The position numbers and the translations under genes were made by a program. The notes beneath the pieces were generated by a model, which saw only the letters and a program-made list of their open reading frames with translations, had not been told where the DNA came from and searched no databases. From contig JARWMV010000243.1 in the NCBI GenBank assembly GCA_030998015.1, positions 62,001 through 126,000 of the forward strand: a stretch of 64,000 nucleotides of DNA, in the 5' to 3' direction. The stretch is from Ceratorhiza oryzae-sativae. Its lineage: Eukaryota; Basidiomycota; Agaricomycetes; Cantharellales; Ceratobasidiaceae. The stretch's first letter is position 1. The number at the start of each line of letters is the position of its first letter. Below are positions 33,725 through 46,624 of the stretch, one piece after another.

Positions 33725-34780
33725 GCGGTAAAAGGATTAGATAGGATCAAATTGTATTTGACAGTTCGTAATGTGGAACGCAAGTCTCGCCTAGATAAGC
33801 CTATATCTTGTTCGCGATAACATCTCCATATCTGAGTGAAACATACGTAAACATGATACTCAAGTTGTTCCATCTCATGTCGATGATGCAGGAGCCAGTT
33901 CATTTCGAGTATAGCCTCCACCATATAACTCACTGGAGTTTTTTTGGACTTACAAGCCTCGATTCCTCACCTGTTTTCAGGATATTTTAGTCTTGATTCC
34001 GCTGGTGGGTGTCGGCGCTTGAATTCTCAGCCTACCTGGATTCAATTACAAGATCTCCGACTGTTTTCTACGTGCCTGGATGTCTGACCACGAATTTCTT
34101 TTGGCCGTGGCTCGGAACACCAGCCTCTTCAAGCTTTGAATGCCCACCATTTGAGCAACCTGCATATAAAATCCCGGTCATTTTGGCCTTCCACCTCTTG
34201 CTGGTGCTCGGATCGACGAGCTCTTCACTTCCTCATCCTCTTGATCCGTTGTATATTGTCTCAATATGGACATGTCCGGATTCTGCTCAACTACTCCAGC
34301 GACTATCAGTGAATTAGCAGACGCCACCAAGTTGATTAATCGGCTTGTGATGTCGAGTTCCTTCGTGCAGGTGGAGATAGACCATCGACCGAGAGGCTCA
34401 AGAACGACATACTGGTGAGCAGCTCTCCACTGCTCGCTCAACGCGAACATTCACACCCACGAAAATCCCCTAGCTTTTCGCACAGGCGTGCACAGATCTG
34501 AAGCGAGCAGCCCTCGTCACCAAAAAGGACATTGCGTGTATTTAATTACATACTCTTCTAAGCTTTTGATAGTTCACACGTGGATTCTGGGGTTATGGGA
34601 AGGCTGGCTCTGCCTACTAAAATGCCCTCAAGTTCTTGGGAGCCAACATGAAGAAATGGTCGAAGGGCTGGCGGAACTAGGGCTGGTATGTTCCATCACC
34701 CTGCAAACGCCTACAACTTCCAACACAAGTACCACCTGATCCCGTAGTCACCGCATCGGAAACAGATCTTAGGCAGTAGG
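33725..34780. other. Intergenic or upstream exons of the unknown reading frame that follows
   Basis: Possible coding pieces on the plus strand at 34264-34410 (ATISELADATKLINRLVMSSS then a GT donor) and 34640-34680 (KFLGANMKKW). They could be 5' exons of the frame ending at 35209, but stops separate them and I could not build a continuous model. Confidence 0.35.
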
Positions 34781-35209
34781 GTGTTACCAACGATCAAAGA
34801 GTGCGAGGATGAGCTATGTGCCGCCAAATGCCTATACCAGAAAGAAGCCGGAAATAGCACCGATCTGAATATAAGACATTCCTTGGATGAATATCTCAGT
34901 GCTACGATAGTCATTTTGCCGGTGCTCGACGGTTTCCTTCCATTGGCCGAGTTTTGTAAAAAGGCTACAGCAGTGTTTTCACTGGGAAAAGCCGTGCTAA
35001 TCTCGTTTGGGACTATACAGGCTCGAATCGATGCCCAGAGAGCGAGTGAGACGTTAGAGTCACACAAGGTGAGGATAAATACTGCAGGACACCCCGTTGT
35101 ATGTTTAATTATTTTCCTCTCTGGGCGACCTGTCCTTAATGCGCTTTCACTCCCCTAGCTTCCCTCGGGTCTCGACTATGATTTGACCCAGTTTGATCCG
35201 TGGTGTTAG
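34781..35209 (+). CDS. Unknown protein, partial model (copy X1)
   Basis: Two exons can be supported: 34781-35068 and 35159-35209, joined by a clean intron (GTGAGG...CCCCTAG). Encoded sequence includes LPTIKECEDELCAAKCLYQK, SLDEYLSATIVILPVLDGFLP, LAEFCKKATAVFSLGKAVLIS and ARIDAQRASETLESHK, ending LPSGLDYDLTQFDPWC. It is helical, without a signal peptide. The 5' end is not an ATG and upstream exons are probably missing. A diverged copy (X2) lies at 37425-37850. I do not recognise the family; the hydrophobic helix pattern is reminiscent of N-terminal domains of fungal STAND-type proteins, but that is only an impression. Confidence 0.4.
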
Positions 35210-37424
35210 GCTCTAGCGCAACGAGTGACCATTGATAAGCAAGTCGTGTGTCTGCCTTCATGTTGAACATGTATATTAATGTAAACTTACCGAGGAGCAT
35301 CAGTTCTTATTCCATCACTCTTATGGGGTGTATTGAGAATCATATATCGGGGTTTTGAGAGGCCTAAAGCAGCATAATATCTAGAATATCTCAAATATTT
35401 TTCATCTATCTAGGTACGATTGTACGCTATGCCAACCCAGATTGAGTCGTTTTGATCCACCAAAGGCTGAAGCAGCTCCGCTCTCAAGTGCTTCTCTAAA
35501 TAGGTTTGTACAATGGACCGTTTTATCTTTTATGGATGAAGCATAGGTCATACAACTCAGGATCGGATCGACCCCGGAATACACAGGAACATTGAGCCAT
35601 TTAGAAGGTCGAATGTTCATGCATGGTGTATGGGCAGCACGATCATTAATGCTCTAATCCATCGTTGAATTGTGTTTTTCTGGAGGATCGACGAGTTTCG
35701 CTTGAAATGTTCATCCATAGTATTGCTGGGGGCAGGCTATACGTAACAATATCCATCATTTTGTGCAATGTTTACCCTGTCTACGAACGTCATCCACTCT
35801 CCGATTGGAAACACTTGGGTTACGTCGTGATGTTTGCATCACTACTTAATTACACCAAATAATCACCGCGCCCAGCTGCGAGGGGTTTAAACTAAGGGTC
35901 AGAAAAGCAGAGTCCATTCATATACACGGAATATTCTCAAGAGTGAATTGGGTACAAGTGGGTCGAAATATTAGCGCATACACTCGATGGACAGTACAGT
36001 ATCGTTGCTCGGGACGTTTTGAAGCATAGGGCGAGCATGGACGAAGACTGAACCATTTTTTGATGAAGGGCTTTGCCTCAATACAAGCTAGAACAAAGAA
36101 GCGACTATTTCATCGATGGCTCACAGTTGTGCCCAGACTTGAACGTATGTCAATTTTGGTATGACTGAAGCCAGGTCTCGTCGGATCAATCATTGAAATC
36201 GAAAACCATGAGATGAGGGTGTCGGCTGCTCCGGGAACCAGCCATTTTCAAATCTGGCGATCGTGTCGGTCCGTTCGACCGGGATCAGCATAGGTCGAGA
36301 GTTAGTTGGCCGTAGCGTAAATTTATGGAAGAACAATGGTGATCTCAAGCTGGCCAGAAGTGCGTAGTTGGACGCGGATCGGTTCGGATAGGGGCACATC
36401 TTGACGCACACGATTTGAGAAAATCGATTGCCAGACAAACGAGACTCATATTGATTCCGTGTCTGATTCTTTATACATCTTCTGTCTAGTTCTTTACAGT
36501 AGATTTCCCCTTTGGTTCCTGGATCCTCAGTCTCGAATATCAGCGTTTGAACAGACCCTTGCATCTCAGTCGTTGCTCCGAAGTGTGCCGGACATCTCTG
36601 AGTTGTACATTTAATCTGATACATTACACAATCCTCGAGATGGTTTACGTGCCTGGATATTTGTTTTCTTATTCATATGAACCGTAATTCGGAGCTCGCA
36701 GTCTCTCACTGCCCGGGGTCAGCTAGTCGGTCGGTATATAAGAAGCCGAACGCTCAATAGCACGCTTCGCTATGTCCTCTTCTTTCGCCCGAGCTGAACA
36801 CTTCTCTCGCCCCCGCCAAGGTTATTCTGCCGCAGTGAACCTCACCTTTCTGTTGTTCAAAGTTGATTTTCATACCACGCTACCATGTATAAGATTCTGG
36901 CTGTTTCAGCGCTCCATCAGCTATTCTTGAACTAGTAAATGCCATTGTCTCTATGAGAAACTCTTGATGTCATGCTATGCCACTTTTCTTGGTGACGACA
37001 AAACTGCGGACAACGCAAGGGATCGACTGAGAGATTGAGTCAGATCGCAATAATGGCGAATAGCTTTTCCTCTTCTTGAACTGTACCTGCCCGATACAAA
37101 GCTTACTGTCTGTGATGCTGCACAAGCTTTTCAGACGTGCTCCTATCGATTTAAGCTTGGCAAACCTTGGTGTGAATAACGATCTCTATGGTATGTAGTT
37201 GCCCGACAAGCTAAGGAGAACCACTCTCATATTCATAACAGTTTTTCATGAATGCTGGCTCATGCTGTTAAGAGGTCTTCCGGTTTTATCACACGAGGAG
37301 GTTTGCGAAGAACTATTGGCTTTTGGACTGGCATATTTGAACGTGAACGCGTAGGAATATTGTTTCTAATATTTGAGGACGATCCCATCGGCAGACATCA
37401 CACCCGGACGCAATTTTAGCCAAT
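35210..37424. other. Gene-poor stretch
   Basis: About 2.2 kb without a supported gene. A 144-codon minus-strand frame at 36624-36190 has no recognisable family or splice context. A promoter-like TATATAAG occurs at about 36735-36742, and the following 600 bp may hold broken 5' exons of copy X2. Confidence 0.4.
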
Positions 37425-37850
37425 AAGATGTTCTCAAAGGTCAAGGAGCTAGAGAGCGAACTATGGAAAATCCAAAATATACGCAAGTAAGACGTTACTC
37501 ATGGGGCTAATTCGATTAACAAGGAGTTATTGGACCAGTGCCTTAGTGCCGTAACCGCTATTTTGCCGGCGGTTGATGGTCTTCTCCCATTAGCCGACAT
37601 TTGTACAAAGGTGGAATGGCCTTCGATGCGGGTAGCGAGCGCGGCTAATCCGTTATTTGGATTTTCAGGCTCCGTCGGATGCTCGAAGAGCTAAAGAAAT
37701 GGTAAAATGGGAGACCTAAAACTTACTACCATAAACCAGCTTGTTGTAAGTGCATATTCCTTCCTCTCAGTTCCTCCGATAACGATGATTGGCATGACTA
37801 GCTCCCTTCGGGTCTGAGCTGTGATATAGCTCGAGCCGAGGTTATGTTGC
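37425..37850 (+). pseudogene. Diverged copy of the unknown reading frame (X2)
   Basis: Nucleotide and protein similarity to X1 along the same order of blocks: GTCAAGGAGCTAGAGAGCGAACT; then ELLDQCLSAVTAILPAVDGLLPLADICTK (compare SLDEYLSATIVILPVLDGFLPLAEFCKK); then SDARRAKEM (compare DAQRASETL). The TCCCTTCGGGTCTGAGCTGTGAT block comes last (compare CTTCCCTCGGGTCTCGACTATGAT). Frames are interrupted, so either unresolved exons or a relic. It sits just upstream of NMO copy 2. Confidence 0.45.
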
Positions 37851-38545
37851 TGGCTCCACTGCAAGAGGCGATCCAGCTATGCACAGGTTTAAATCTCCGT
37901 TATGTATTGGTTGTGAACTGAAAGGGAAGATCACGAAAGAGTCATATGAGAGTGTAGCTTGATACCTCAAATTGTACCAATATAGATCTTTTTAAGCATC
38001 TGCTAGCTGGCCATTTGCTCTACATGCCCAGAGCAAGCGGACCTGCCTTCTGGATAGGACATGGAAGCTGCGAATGAACCTTTACCGATCCGACGGTCTG
38101 ACGATCTTGGCCACAGAATTCGATCGGCTGACAGGGTGCTATTAGGCATGTTTTGCACCTACTATGTCCCACGTGTCCCATATGCCACGTCTCTGCTTGA
38201 TACTGGTGCGACTTGGTGTTTTGTTGCATTTGTTAAAATTATCAGCCCGCCGATTACGTGGAAAAAGTGCCGCGGATGGTTAGTATGCTCATAGTTATTA
38301 CGTTTTAACTTTTTTCGATGTATGCGAAAGGCGCGGCCGGCTCCCGACCGAGCACCGCGACACCCGAATGATTTCAGGGTGATCGGAATGCGGGTTAAGC
38401 GCTGCTTACATGATGCCATCTTCGGGAGCAGTGGTTGCCGGTTTTCCCGGCCGCCCCACATTTAACCTCCTCGCTCGCCTGTCTCGACCTCAAATATCCC
38501 CACCACCCCCAGACCCTCCCCACTCCATCGCCTATATACTTAAAA
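37851..38545. other. Intergenic, upstream of NMO copy 2
   Basis: No gene seen. TATATACTTAAAA lies within 15 bases of the NMO2 start, too close to be its TATA box if transcription starts downstream of it. Confidence 0.45.
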
Positions 38546-40213
38546 ATGCCCGGCGGACCTATCAACACCACGTTGACCGAGACTTTCGGCATCAAGCACC
38601 CGATCATGCTCGCTGGCATGAACGTTGCTGCTGGGCCAAAGCTCGCAGCTGCCGTCACCGTAAGTACAACGGTGTCCGAAACCTCAAACACAAGAACGCT
38701 AAGTGCATTTATATTTGATGGTTACTCTAGAATGCTGGCGGTCTGGGAGTCATTGGTGGGCTCGGCTACACCCCCAAAATGTTGCGTCAGCAGGTACGTT
38801 TCAATGACGTGCCAATTATAGCACGTTAAAATTAGTTCTCTGTATAGATCCGCGAGATTAAGGAGCAGTTGAACGACAAGAACGCACCGTTTGGTGTCGA
38901 TCTGCTCTTGCCCCAAGTCGGCGGGAGTGCTCGCAAGACTAATGTGAGTGGCGAGGCTTTTCCAGCCATTATGGCAACCTGACAAAGTTTTCTCGGTAGT
39001 ATGATTACACTAAGGGCCAACTTTCGGAACTTTTGGACGTTATCATTGAAGAAAAGACGTCACTTTTCGTCTGCGCTGTTGGCGTTCCGCCAAAAAGTGC
39101 GGTCGAAAAGTTGCACAAGGCTGGCATTCCGATCATGAACGTGAGTGCCATAACCACCTTGTTCTGATTCCCACGTTGCTGACGATGTATTCTCGGGGTT
39201 AGATGGTTGGACACCCCAAGGTTGGTGAATATATTCTCGAAGTATTAGCAAGACTGAACTCGGTTATAGCACGTAGCCAAGGCACTCGAGGCGGGTGTTG
39301 ACATCATTTGCGCTCAGGTACACCTATTACGTATTATAAATTAACCGACTTATGCTAATTTGGTATTATAGGGTGGAGAGGGTGGCGGGCACACTGGTCA
39401 TGTCCCGACAAGCATTTTGATCCCGGCTTGCGTTGTACGTCTTCTGTCACTTTGTTGTGTGGAGGCCGACTAAAAAAGAAATAACCAGGACGCAGTCAAG
39501 GGCAAGAATTCCCCATTGACCGGCAAGCCAGTCTTTGTTGTCGCTGCCGGCGGTATCCACGATGGTCGTGGGCTGGCGGCTTCGTTGATGTGGGGTGCGC
39601 AGGGTGTGTGGGTTGGGACCAGATTCGTTGCGAGCGAGGAAGCTGGGGCCCCCAAAAAGCATAAAGAATTGTGAGTTAAAAGCATGATAGAGCTCTAGTT
39701 GCCTGACTGATAGTTGTGACATTCAGGGTGGTAAAGGCACAGCCTGAGGACGTTATGCGCACTTTGATCTACACCGGTCGACCACTGAACGTATACGTTA
39801 CTGACTACGTTCGTGAATGGTGAGTCTTTTCTTCAAGTACGCCAACTTGTGCTCATACGCAATAGGGAGAGCAACCGTGCCGAGGAGATCAAGCAGCTCA
39901 CCAGCAAGGGTATCATTCCTCATGTAGGTTTTATTAGTATAATGCCGGGCTCCTCGTCTCAAACTATCACTTTTTAGGAACATGAGCTTGAGAAGCACCC
40001 CGAAAAGTCCCTGTCAGGACGGTAGGTGCACTCGCAGCTATACATAGATTATCGTTGACGATCCACCCCAACAGAAGCTTCTTGATGGGCAATGTGGCCG
40101 CCGTAATCAATGAAGTCCTCCCAGCAAAAACGATTGTCGATAACATGGTATCCCAGGCTGTTGAGTGCATTCAACGAGGCAACACATTCGTTAGCGGCAA
40201 GGCGAAATTGTAG
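38546..40213 (+). CDS. Nitronate monooxygenase, copy 2
   Basis: Paralogue of the gene at 32013, about 80% similar in protein by eye. Twelve exons. Landmarks: HPIMLAGMNVAAGPKLAAAVT, NAGGLGVIGGLGYTPKML, APFGVDLLLPQVGGSARKT and LFVCAVGVPPKSAVEKLHKAG. Then the tiny exon MVGHPK, HVAKALEAGVDIICAQ, GGEGGGHTGHVPTSILIPA and VFVVAAGGIHDGRGLAASL. Last, VVKAQPEDVMRTLIYTGRPLNVY and FLMGNVAAVINEVLPAKTIVDNM, ending SGKAKL. Intron positions are shared with copy 1 except that VVKAQPEDV...REW is one exon here and two there. No frame break seen. Function is by family: nitronate detoxification, FMN-dependent. Confidence 0.88.
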
Positions 40214-40669
40214 ATTGCTTTGTTGTCTAGATCTATATGTATAATTTTGTTTTATTTTCGCACAAAACATTCAATGCAATAGGTGGACTTTGTGAAACGC
40301 CTCTGAACAAAAGCCCGAGCAACAGCTGTCGAAAGGACAGATGGCAAATCGGGCACACGTGACTTGCCGCGCTCACGTGAGATAGTGGCAACTGCTCATC
40401 CACTCTCAATGTATCTTGATGCTCCGTGTACCTCTGCTTAGTGTTTCTGCATCTCGCCCGACGGCGAGGAAACTCATACTGAATCTTGGGTCCAATAGAA
40501 TGGAGGCATCAGTAGAAACTGGCATCCAGTGAGCTTTTTTCTCCCTTTGACGCGACATCCTTTGTGACTGACATTCCAAAGCCAAGCCTCCTCGACGTCG
40601 CCCCGGAGAGAATCTCCTACTGTAGAAAACGACGAAGCCCCAAGGAAAAGGTCACGAAAGAGTACTATA

Positions 40670-43065
40670 ATGGACGCTTTACGACGCAGCGCGAGTATGG
40701 CTCAAGCACAGATTGCGACAGCCGAGGGCTCTCGACAGCTATCAACCGTTGCATCCATGGCCGCAGCTGCCTCAGCTGTAGCCCCCTCACTTTCATCCGT
40801 ATCACAACCAGCCTCTCCGTCCCATGTGTCCCCACCAGCTCCCTCGAACTATACGCCTCGTCTGGCACTCACCGGACTTCCGTTCTACACCCACACTGAA
40901 TCGGTTACTTTGGCTGGACTCCCACCTATACCTCCATCTAGGGTCCACTATTTCCGATTTTGCAACGAGCATCGGAGCGCACCGGAGGATGTCAACTTTG
41001 CTATCGCTCGGATGATCAATAACCTCCAGTCGCCCCCGGGCAGTCAATGGCAAGGAGTAGTTGGGTTTGATATGGAATGGACAGTCCCGTATAGTAAAGG
41101 GAGCATAAAAACGGGGTTGATTCAGGTATGTCTCGCGCTTTCCAATAAATCACATTTAATTCACCGTGGTCGATTCGAGTAGCTTGCGGACGAGAGGGAA
41201 ATTTTGCTCATTCAGATCTCATCCATGAAATGTGCGTATTCGCAGCTTCCCGTGTTGCCCAGACTAACTTTAACACCTAGTCATGCCCTCAAAACTCAAG
41301 GTATAGTTTGGTTCAAACGAGTAGCCTCCCCTGTCTTGAATAGCGATCATACATTAGGCCATCATCACGTCTCCGACGATTTTAAAAGTTGGTGTCAATA
41401 TTCTCGGCGACATGCGCAGGATCTGCCAGCAATATGGCGCCGACTACGCAGGCCGTGGTGTCCTCGATCTTTCTCACATGGCCAAGGTCGTCGATGTGGG
41501 GCTCGTCGGGACGAGGCTTGGCGACATGGACTCAAACCAGGCGCATGTAGGCATTGGGATCAAGAAAGATCAAGCCTTGTCCTCGACTCCTTCTGCGAGC
41601 GATATTATAGAGGACGAGAGCGATCTGGGAAAAAGAGATGACACTTTAGATGCGGAAAGTACAACGAGCAACAAGAAATCGACCTCTAGCGCTGCCCGAG
41701 GGATAGATCCATCCGACAAGCTTGTGCGTACTGGTAAAATTCTGATTCAGTTGGCAAGGCTATCCCGAAGATATCTTCAGCGAGAATTGGAAAAGGGCGA
41801 CGAGAGGACAAGTAACTGGGATATAAGGCTATCCCAGGAGCAGCGCCGATGTTTGTTCTTTTTCTCATTGAGATTGGTTGCTGGTTGACCCTGACACGAG
41901 TTTACATTATTTGTCTTAGATGCCGCCAATGATGCTCATGCTGGCCTCGCCTTGTACCATGCCCTACGATCCGTACATGCCCAATCTGTCGCGGCTGGCA
42001 TTATTCCGGTTCTTGTTCCTCCGCCATGGGAGCAATCTACCCCAGCGGTGGATGTCTCGCCTCCTTCCCCATCGTCGTCCAAGCCCATTGCCTCTCCGCC
42101 CTTCCGTTCAAAGACCGTTCCAGCCAAAACCTCACGTCAGCCTGAACCCGAACTAGTCTCTGTTGATCAATTACAAGATCTTTCCCCTAGCCAGTTAGAA
42201 TCTCTACTCCCATGGTCGGACCTTGTTGTTGACCTGCGAGCCGAAATGGATGCTGCTCGAGCTGCGGTACAAGCCAAGAGAGCCAAAGAGGGAGTCGATA
42301 TAAACGGAAAGGGGGAAGCTGTTGTGGCTGCTGAGGCTGCTGAGGCTGCGACTGTCAAGTCTGTTATCAACCCGACTGCCAGTAGCGTGATCGAAGAGTC
42401 CTCGACCGGGTCTTCCTCCAGTGCTCCCGAACCGCTGAAGAAGCCCTCGACTGGGGCTTACTCGAGTACTCCTATAATACTGAGGAGAGTATTTCCGTCG
42501 ATTCCCAGACCGAAACCCGTCTTTCTAAACAACCCTGCGGATACATCTAGTAAAGGAACGACGCGGGTACTTGCAAGGCAACTTGCCGCTGAAAAAAGCA
42601 ACGAGGTTATGGGCAAAACGTGGCCTCCGACTCGCGTTACCGCGCCTAACATTCTCAAAGCAGTCTCTTCATCCTCCTCTTCCTTGCCCCCAACCGAGTC
42701 GCGAGCTTCCTCTCCAGCTTCGTCCTCTACTGTCCCAGCCACTAAACCCTCTCCTGCTCAGCTCAGGGCTTATTTACTCTGGCATAATCGAGACCTTCCT
42801 CTGGCTCAAATTTGTGCGGCTATGCGGTCGGCTAGATATCCACTTGAGAAAGCTACAGTGATGTGAGTCTGCTAACGTTGTTTATGTATGCGCCATCTTA
42901 CGAGATCTTTTTCGCGTGGGTAGAAGTCACATCGTAGAGACATTGCGGCTGGATCGGTCGCTGCCCTTTGACGCAACAAAATTAAGGGCACTAATAGATG
43001 CAGATCCTGGGGCCATGGAAAAGCACCGCACATTTCTTGAGGACAAATTGGGTTCCCTAGATTAA
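40670..43065 (+). CDS. WRN-like 3'-5' exonuclease domain protein with C-terminal helix-turn-helix region
   Basis: Six exons (40670-41125, 41183-41231, 41281-41300, 41358-41850, 41920-42862, 42924-43065) join to 2103 nt, 700 residues, with no break. DEDDy exonuclease motifs: Exo I GVVGFDMEWTV (D, E), Exo II LKVGVNILGDMRRI (D), Exo III RRYAANDAHAGL (Y...D). Also TGLIQLADEREILLIQISSMK and FMPSKLKAIITSPT, as in WRN and plant WEX exonucleases. A long Ser/Pro-rich segment follows. The last about 90 residues (PAQLRAYLLWHNRDLPLAQI, SHIVETLRLDRSLPFD, LRALIDADPGAME) resemble the helix-turn-helix module found at the ends of some RecQ helicases. No helicase domain is present. Expected role: DNA end processing or repair in the nucleus (family inference). 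Confidence 0.85.
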
Positions 43066-43267
43066 AATTTCTTGTCGTCGAGTACAGAAATGCATTGTTT
43101 TGATTCGCTTTCAAAGATTGCTTAGAATCGCATGGTGGTGTTACAAGGTTCTTTGATGGTAAATTGGCCGCTCAACGTCTGGTTTGTCAAACGTTTGGAA
43201 ATTTTGCTATATTACGATTTTAATGGGCGCATTTATTTGCACTTTCCGATACATAGTTTGATTCAAA
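43066..43267. other. Short AT-rich spacer before the fold-back element
   Basis: About 200 bp between the exonuclease stop and the element tip. T-rich, a plausible 3' UTR and polyadenylation region. Confidence 0.4.
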
Positions 43268-44437
43268 TTTCGATTATAACAATAGGCAGTGTAGTTGGAT
43301 GAAGTGGTTGGAGAACAAGATGACACAGGGCTATGAGCGTTGTCAGCGACTGCTAGTGAGCTGTGCCGCGTCACCCACATTATCGCGAGTGGTATACCAG
43401 TCTAGGTTTTCTTGGCTTCCAGAACACTGGCCCCCAGGATATTCCATGCCACTCCACGCTGAGCTCATCCTCGTCAGGTGTGTCCCAGCCCCAGAGTCCA
43501 GGTCCCGTCCCAATCCAAGTAGTCGTCGCCGAGCGCTGGCCCCAGGATATCCTCTCAGCTTACGCGTCGGGGTCGACCCGAGTGTCATGCTGATCAGGCT
43601 TAATGTCCCAATCCGAGCGCTCGATCGATGGTATCCAAGCGAGGGTGTCCATAGTGGGGGGGGGTGATCCAGATACGATACCTGGGAGGTCCAAGACAAG
43701 TGACAATGTGTGAGTGAGGAGTGTGGTCTGTCGATGCGATTAGCTCATGAACATAAACCGTGACGTTTAAATTACTTGGACAGGATGGTTCGTGTGGACG
43801 TCATGTCCTGACGGTCAGGGTAGAGGAGAGTAAGGTGGCAGCGCGTGGCGAGGGCCAAAAGCCGAGGTGTTGGTCAAAGCCGTCTAGATAGTCGATATCA
43901 GTGGCTTAGTGACGAGATGTTTGCATAAGAGAAATAACCTCAGAACGAGTGTACCATTTCGAGTCCATGAGTAGATAAGAGCTAATGGTGCTCGAGGTGG
44001 CGGTGGGGAGGAGAGAGCTGACCCTCCTTCGCTCAGGCGGCCTATTCTTATACCCTGTCCGGGCTGTCCCGTGCTGGCTCTGTGGACGGGTAGATTCTCA
44101 CAGCTCGTGGCTCGTGCGGACGGACCATGGCGGAGTATTCACTTCTCGGTCTGGGTCCCAACCCCTTATTGGTCGGACCGCTTCCATATATGGAGCGCTG
44201 GGCAAGCCAAATACCACGTCGGAGTATCTTGGACCTGCAGCTCATGAATCGCCTGGTAGTATATCAATGTATACAGGGAATGAGCTCTCCACAGTAGAAA
44301 GCGTCGGGGAATGTATACGTGTATTTGTGCGTCTTTTTTCCGGAGCCGAAACGTCAAAAGTGGGCGGCGCCAGGGCGCATATAGGTAGGTTCGAACCTAA
44401 GTCTCGTGCCAATGACGCAATGGGGTGACGCACAGAT
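43268..44437 (+). repeat. Left arm of the fold-back element
   Basis: Matches the reverse complement of 45573-46760 almost base for base over most of its length. Examples are ATGACACAGGGCTATGAGCG near 43319, a G9 run near 43656 (C10 in the other arm), and the palindrome TAGGTTCGAACCTA near 44387. Similarity fades over the last 30 bp at the core side and the first 30 bp at the tip. Confidence 0.8.
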
Positions 44438-45572
44438 GGAAGAATTCGAAATGGCCGCCTAGGCCGATGGTCGGGAACATGCAGCCTTCGCCTAGGCGTT
44501 TGTGGGTTTGCAGAAGGCAATAAAACAAAAGCTTCTTGCGTTTATCACCCCTCATGATATCTTCGCTTAGAAACGACAAATGAACCGATTGACTATCTCT
44601 ACTTCATAACTTATTGCAATGACTATATAATATGAGCGATCCTTTTTTACAAGCTACTGTGGGCTTCGCGTTTATTGGGATAACGCGCGACGTAACATAT
44701 CGTGAATCGAGCAACATGTTCGGATGATAAGATATTATAGCCTGATAGAATAGAATTGATGGAATATTTGATGCAGGTTAGGACATATTCTATAGTGATG
44801 GTCGAGCGAAAACAGACGAGTAACATATGCAGTATACCATGGAGTGTTACAGAAATAGAACAGCCCAGAGAGTGACGAGGCGAATCGGCAGAGGGACGAG
44901 CCATTTCAGGCTCTGGATCGCATCGCTTATCATTTGCGAGCGATCGTCGGGCGCCTGGGTGTCTGGTGACCCGGCCCTCCTCTTCCAGGTAACACCCAGC
45001 CCTCGGCACACAGGGCGCGCTACGGTCGAATTCTGAACAGAGCAGAAAAAAATCGGTGCGCGCGAGACTGGGTCGCCGATTATCCAACAGTTACTCCAGT
45101 CCCGTCGGACGTCAAGACGGTATAGCTAAAGTAGGACGCGATCGAGACACGAGTAAGCTAGGTGTATAGCCAAAAGCGAAGTGCTTACAAGGTAAAGGTG
45201 TATAAGGGTTCGGCGGTCCAGCGGCGGCTGCCACTGCAGTGAAAAAGCGCAATGTCCCTGATCAAGAGTTGGTGCTGGTCAGGCAGCAATGAGAATAAGA
45301 CAAGCGAGACATTGGCGATAGGCTAGAGTAGATCCATCGCCCAAGTTGTGCTTGGTGACAGCGAGAGAATATGAGGCGCACGAAGAGTCCAAAGAGGGAC
45401 TGAGAAACTCTGAACATAGCGTAGGGAGAGAGTAAAGAGAGAGTTGAGGTAGAGTGGGAGGTCGGTGGTGACGCCGCTCGCCGCCTGGCATCCCTTCTTG
45501 CGAGAGCCTATTTCCTTATGCCCCACTTGGATGGCCAGTGAATCGAGGGGGACTCACAAGCACTTTTTTACC

Positions 45573-46593
45573 TATGCTTCACCGGGTTGTGGCATTCGCA
45601 CGAGACTTAGGTTCGAACCTACCTATATGCGTCCTGGCGCCGCCCACTTTTGACGTTTCGGCTCCGGAAAAAAGACGCACAAATACACGTATACATTCCC
45701 CGACGCTTTCTACTGTGGAGAGCTCATTCCCTGTATACATTGATATACTACCAGGCGATTCATGAGCTGCAGGCCCCAGATACGCCGACGCGGTATTTGG
45801 CTTGCCCAGCGCTCATATATGGAAGCGGTTCGACCAATAGGAGGTTGGGACCCAGACCGAGAAGTGAATACTCCGCCATGGTTCGTCCGCACGAACCACA
45901 AGCTGTGAGAATCTACCCGTCCACAGAGCCAGCACGGGACAGGCCGGACAGGGTATAAGAATAGGCCGCCTGAGCGGGGGGAGGACCAGCTCTCTCCTCC
46001 CCTCCACCACCTCGAGTACCATTAGCTCTTATCTACTCATGGACTCGAAATGGTACACTCGTTCTGAGGTTATTTCTCTTATGCAAACATCTCGTCACTA
46101 AGCCACTGATATCGACTATCTAGACGGCTTTGACCAACACCTCGGCTTTTTGGCCCTCGCCACGCGCTACCACCTTACTCTACTCTACCCTGACCGTCAG
46201 GACATGACATCCACACAAACCATCCTGTCCAAGTAATTTAAACGTCACGTTTTATGGTCATGAGCTAATCGCATCGACAGACCTCACTCCTCGCACATTG
46301 TCACTTGCCTTGGACCTCCCACGTATCGTATCTCGATCAACCCCCCCCCCACTATGGACACCCTCGCTTGGATACTATCGATCGAGCGCTCGGATTGGGA
46401 CATTAAGCCTGATCAGCATGACACTCGGGTCGACCCCGACGCGTAAGCTGAGAGGATATCCTGGGGCCAGCGCTCGGCGACGACTACTTGGATTGGGACG
46501 GGACCTGGACTCTGGGGCTGGGACACACCTGACGAGGATGAGCTCTCGCACGGAGTGGCATGGAATATCCTGGGGGCCAGTGTTCTAGAAGCC

Positions 46594-46624
<31 letters not shown>

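Noticed and set aside
36190..36624. 144-codon minus-strand open frame
   Set aside because: No recognisable domain, no splice-linked exon and no homologous copy in the window; likely chance.
44378..44400. GGTTCGAACC in the fold-back arms as part of a tRNA gene
   Set aside because: It is a perfect palindrome without flanking acceptor or anticodon stems on either strand.
44647..45087. 146-codon minus-strand open frame in the fold-back core as a transposase
   Set aside because: No DDE/DDD, zinc-finger or helicase motifs; too short and compositionally random.
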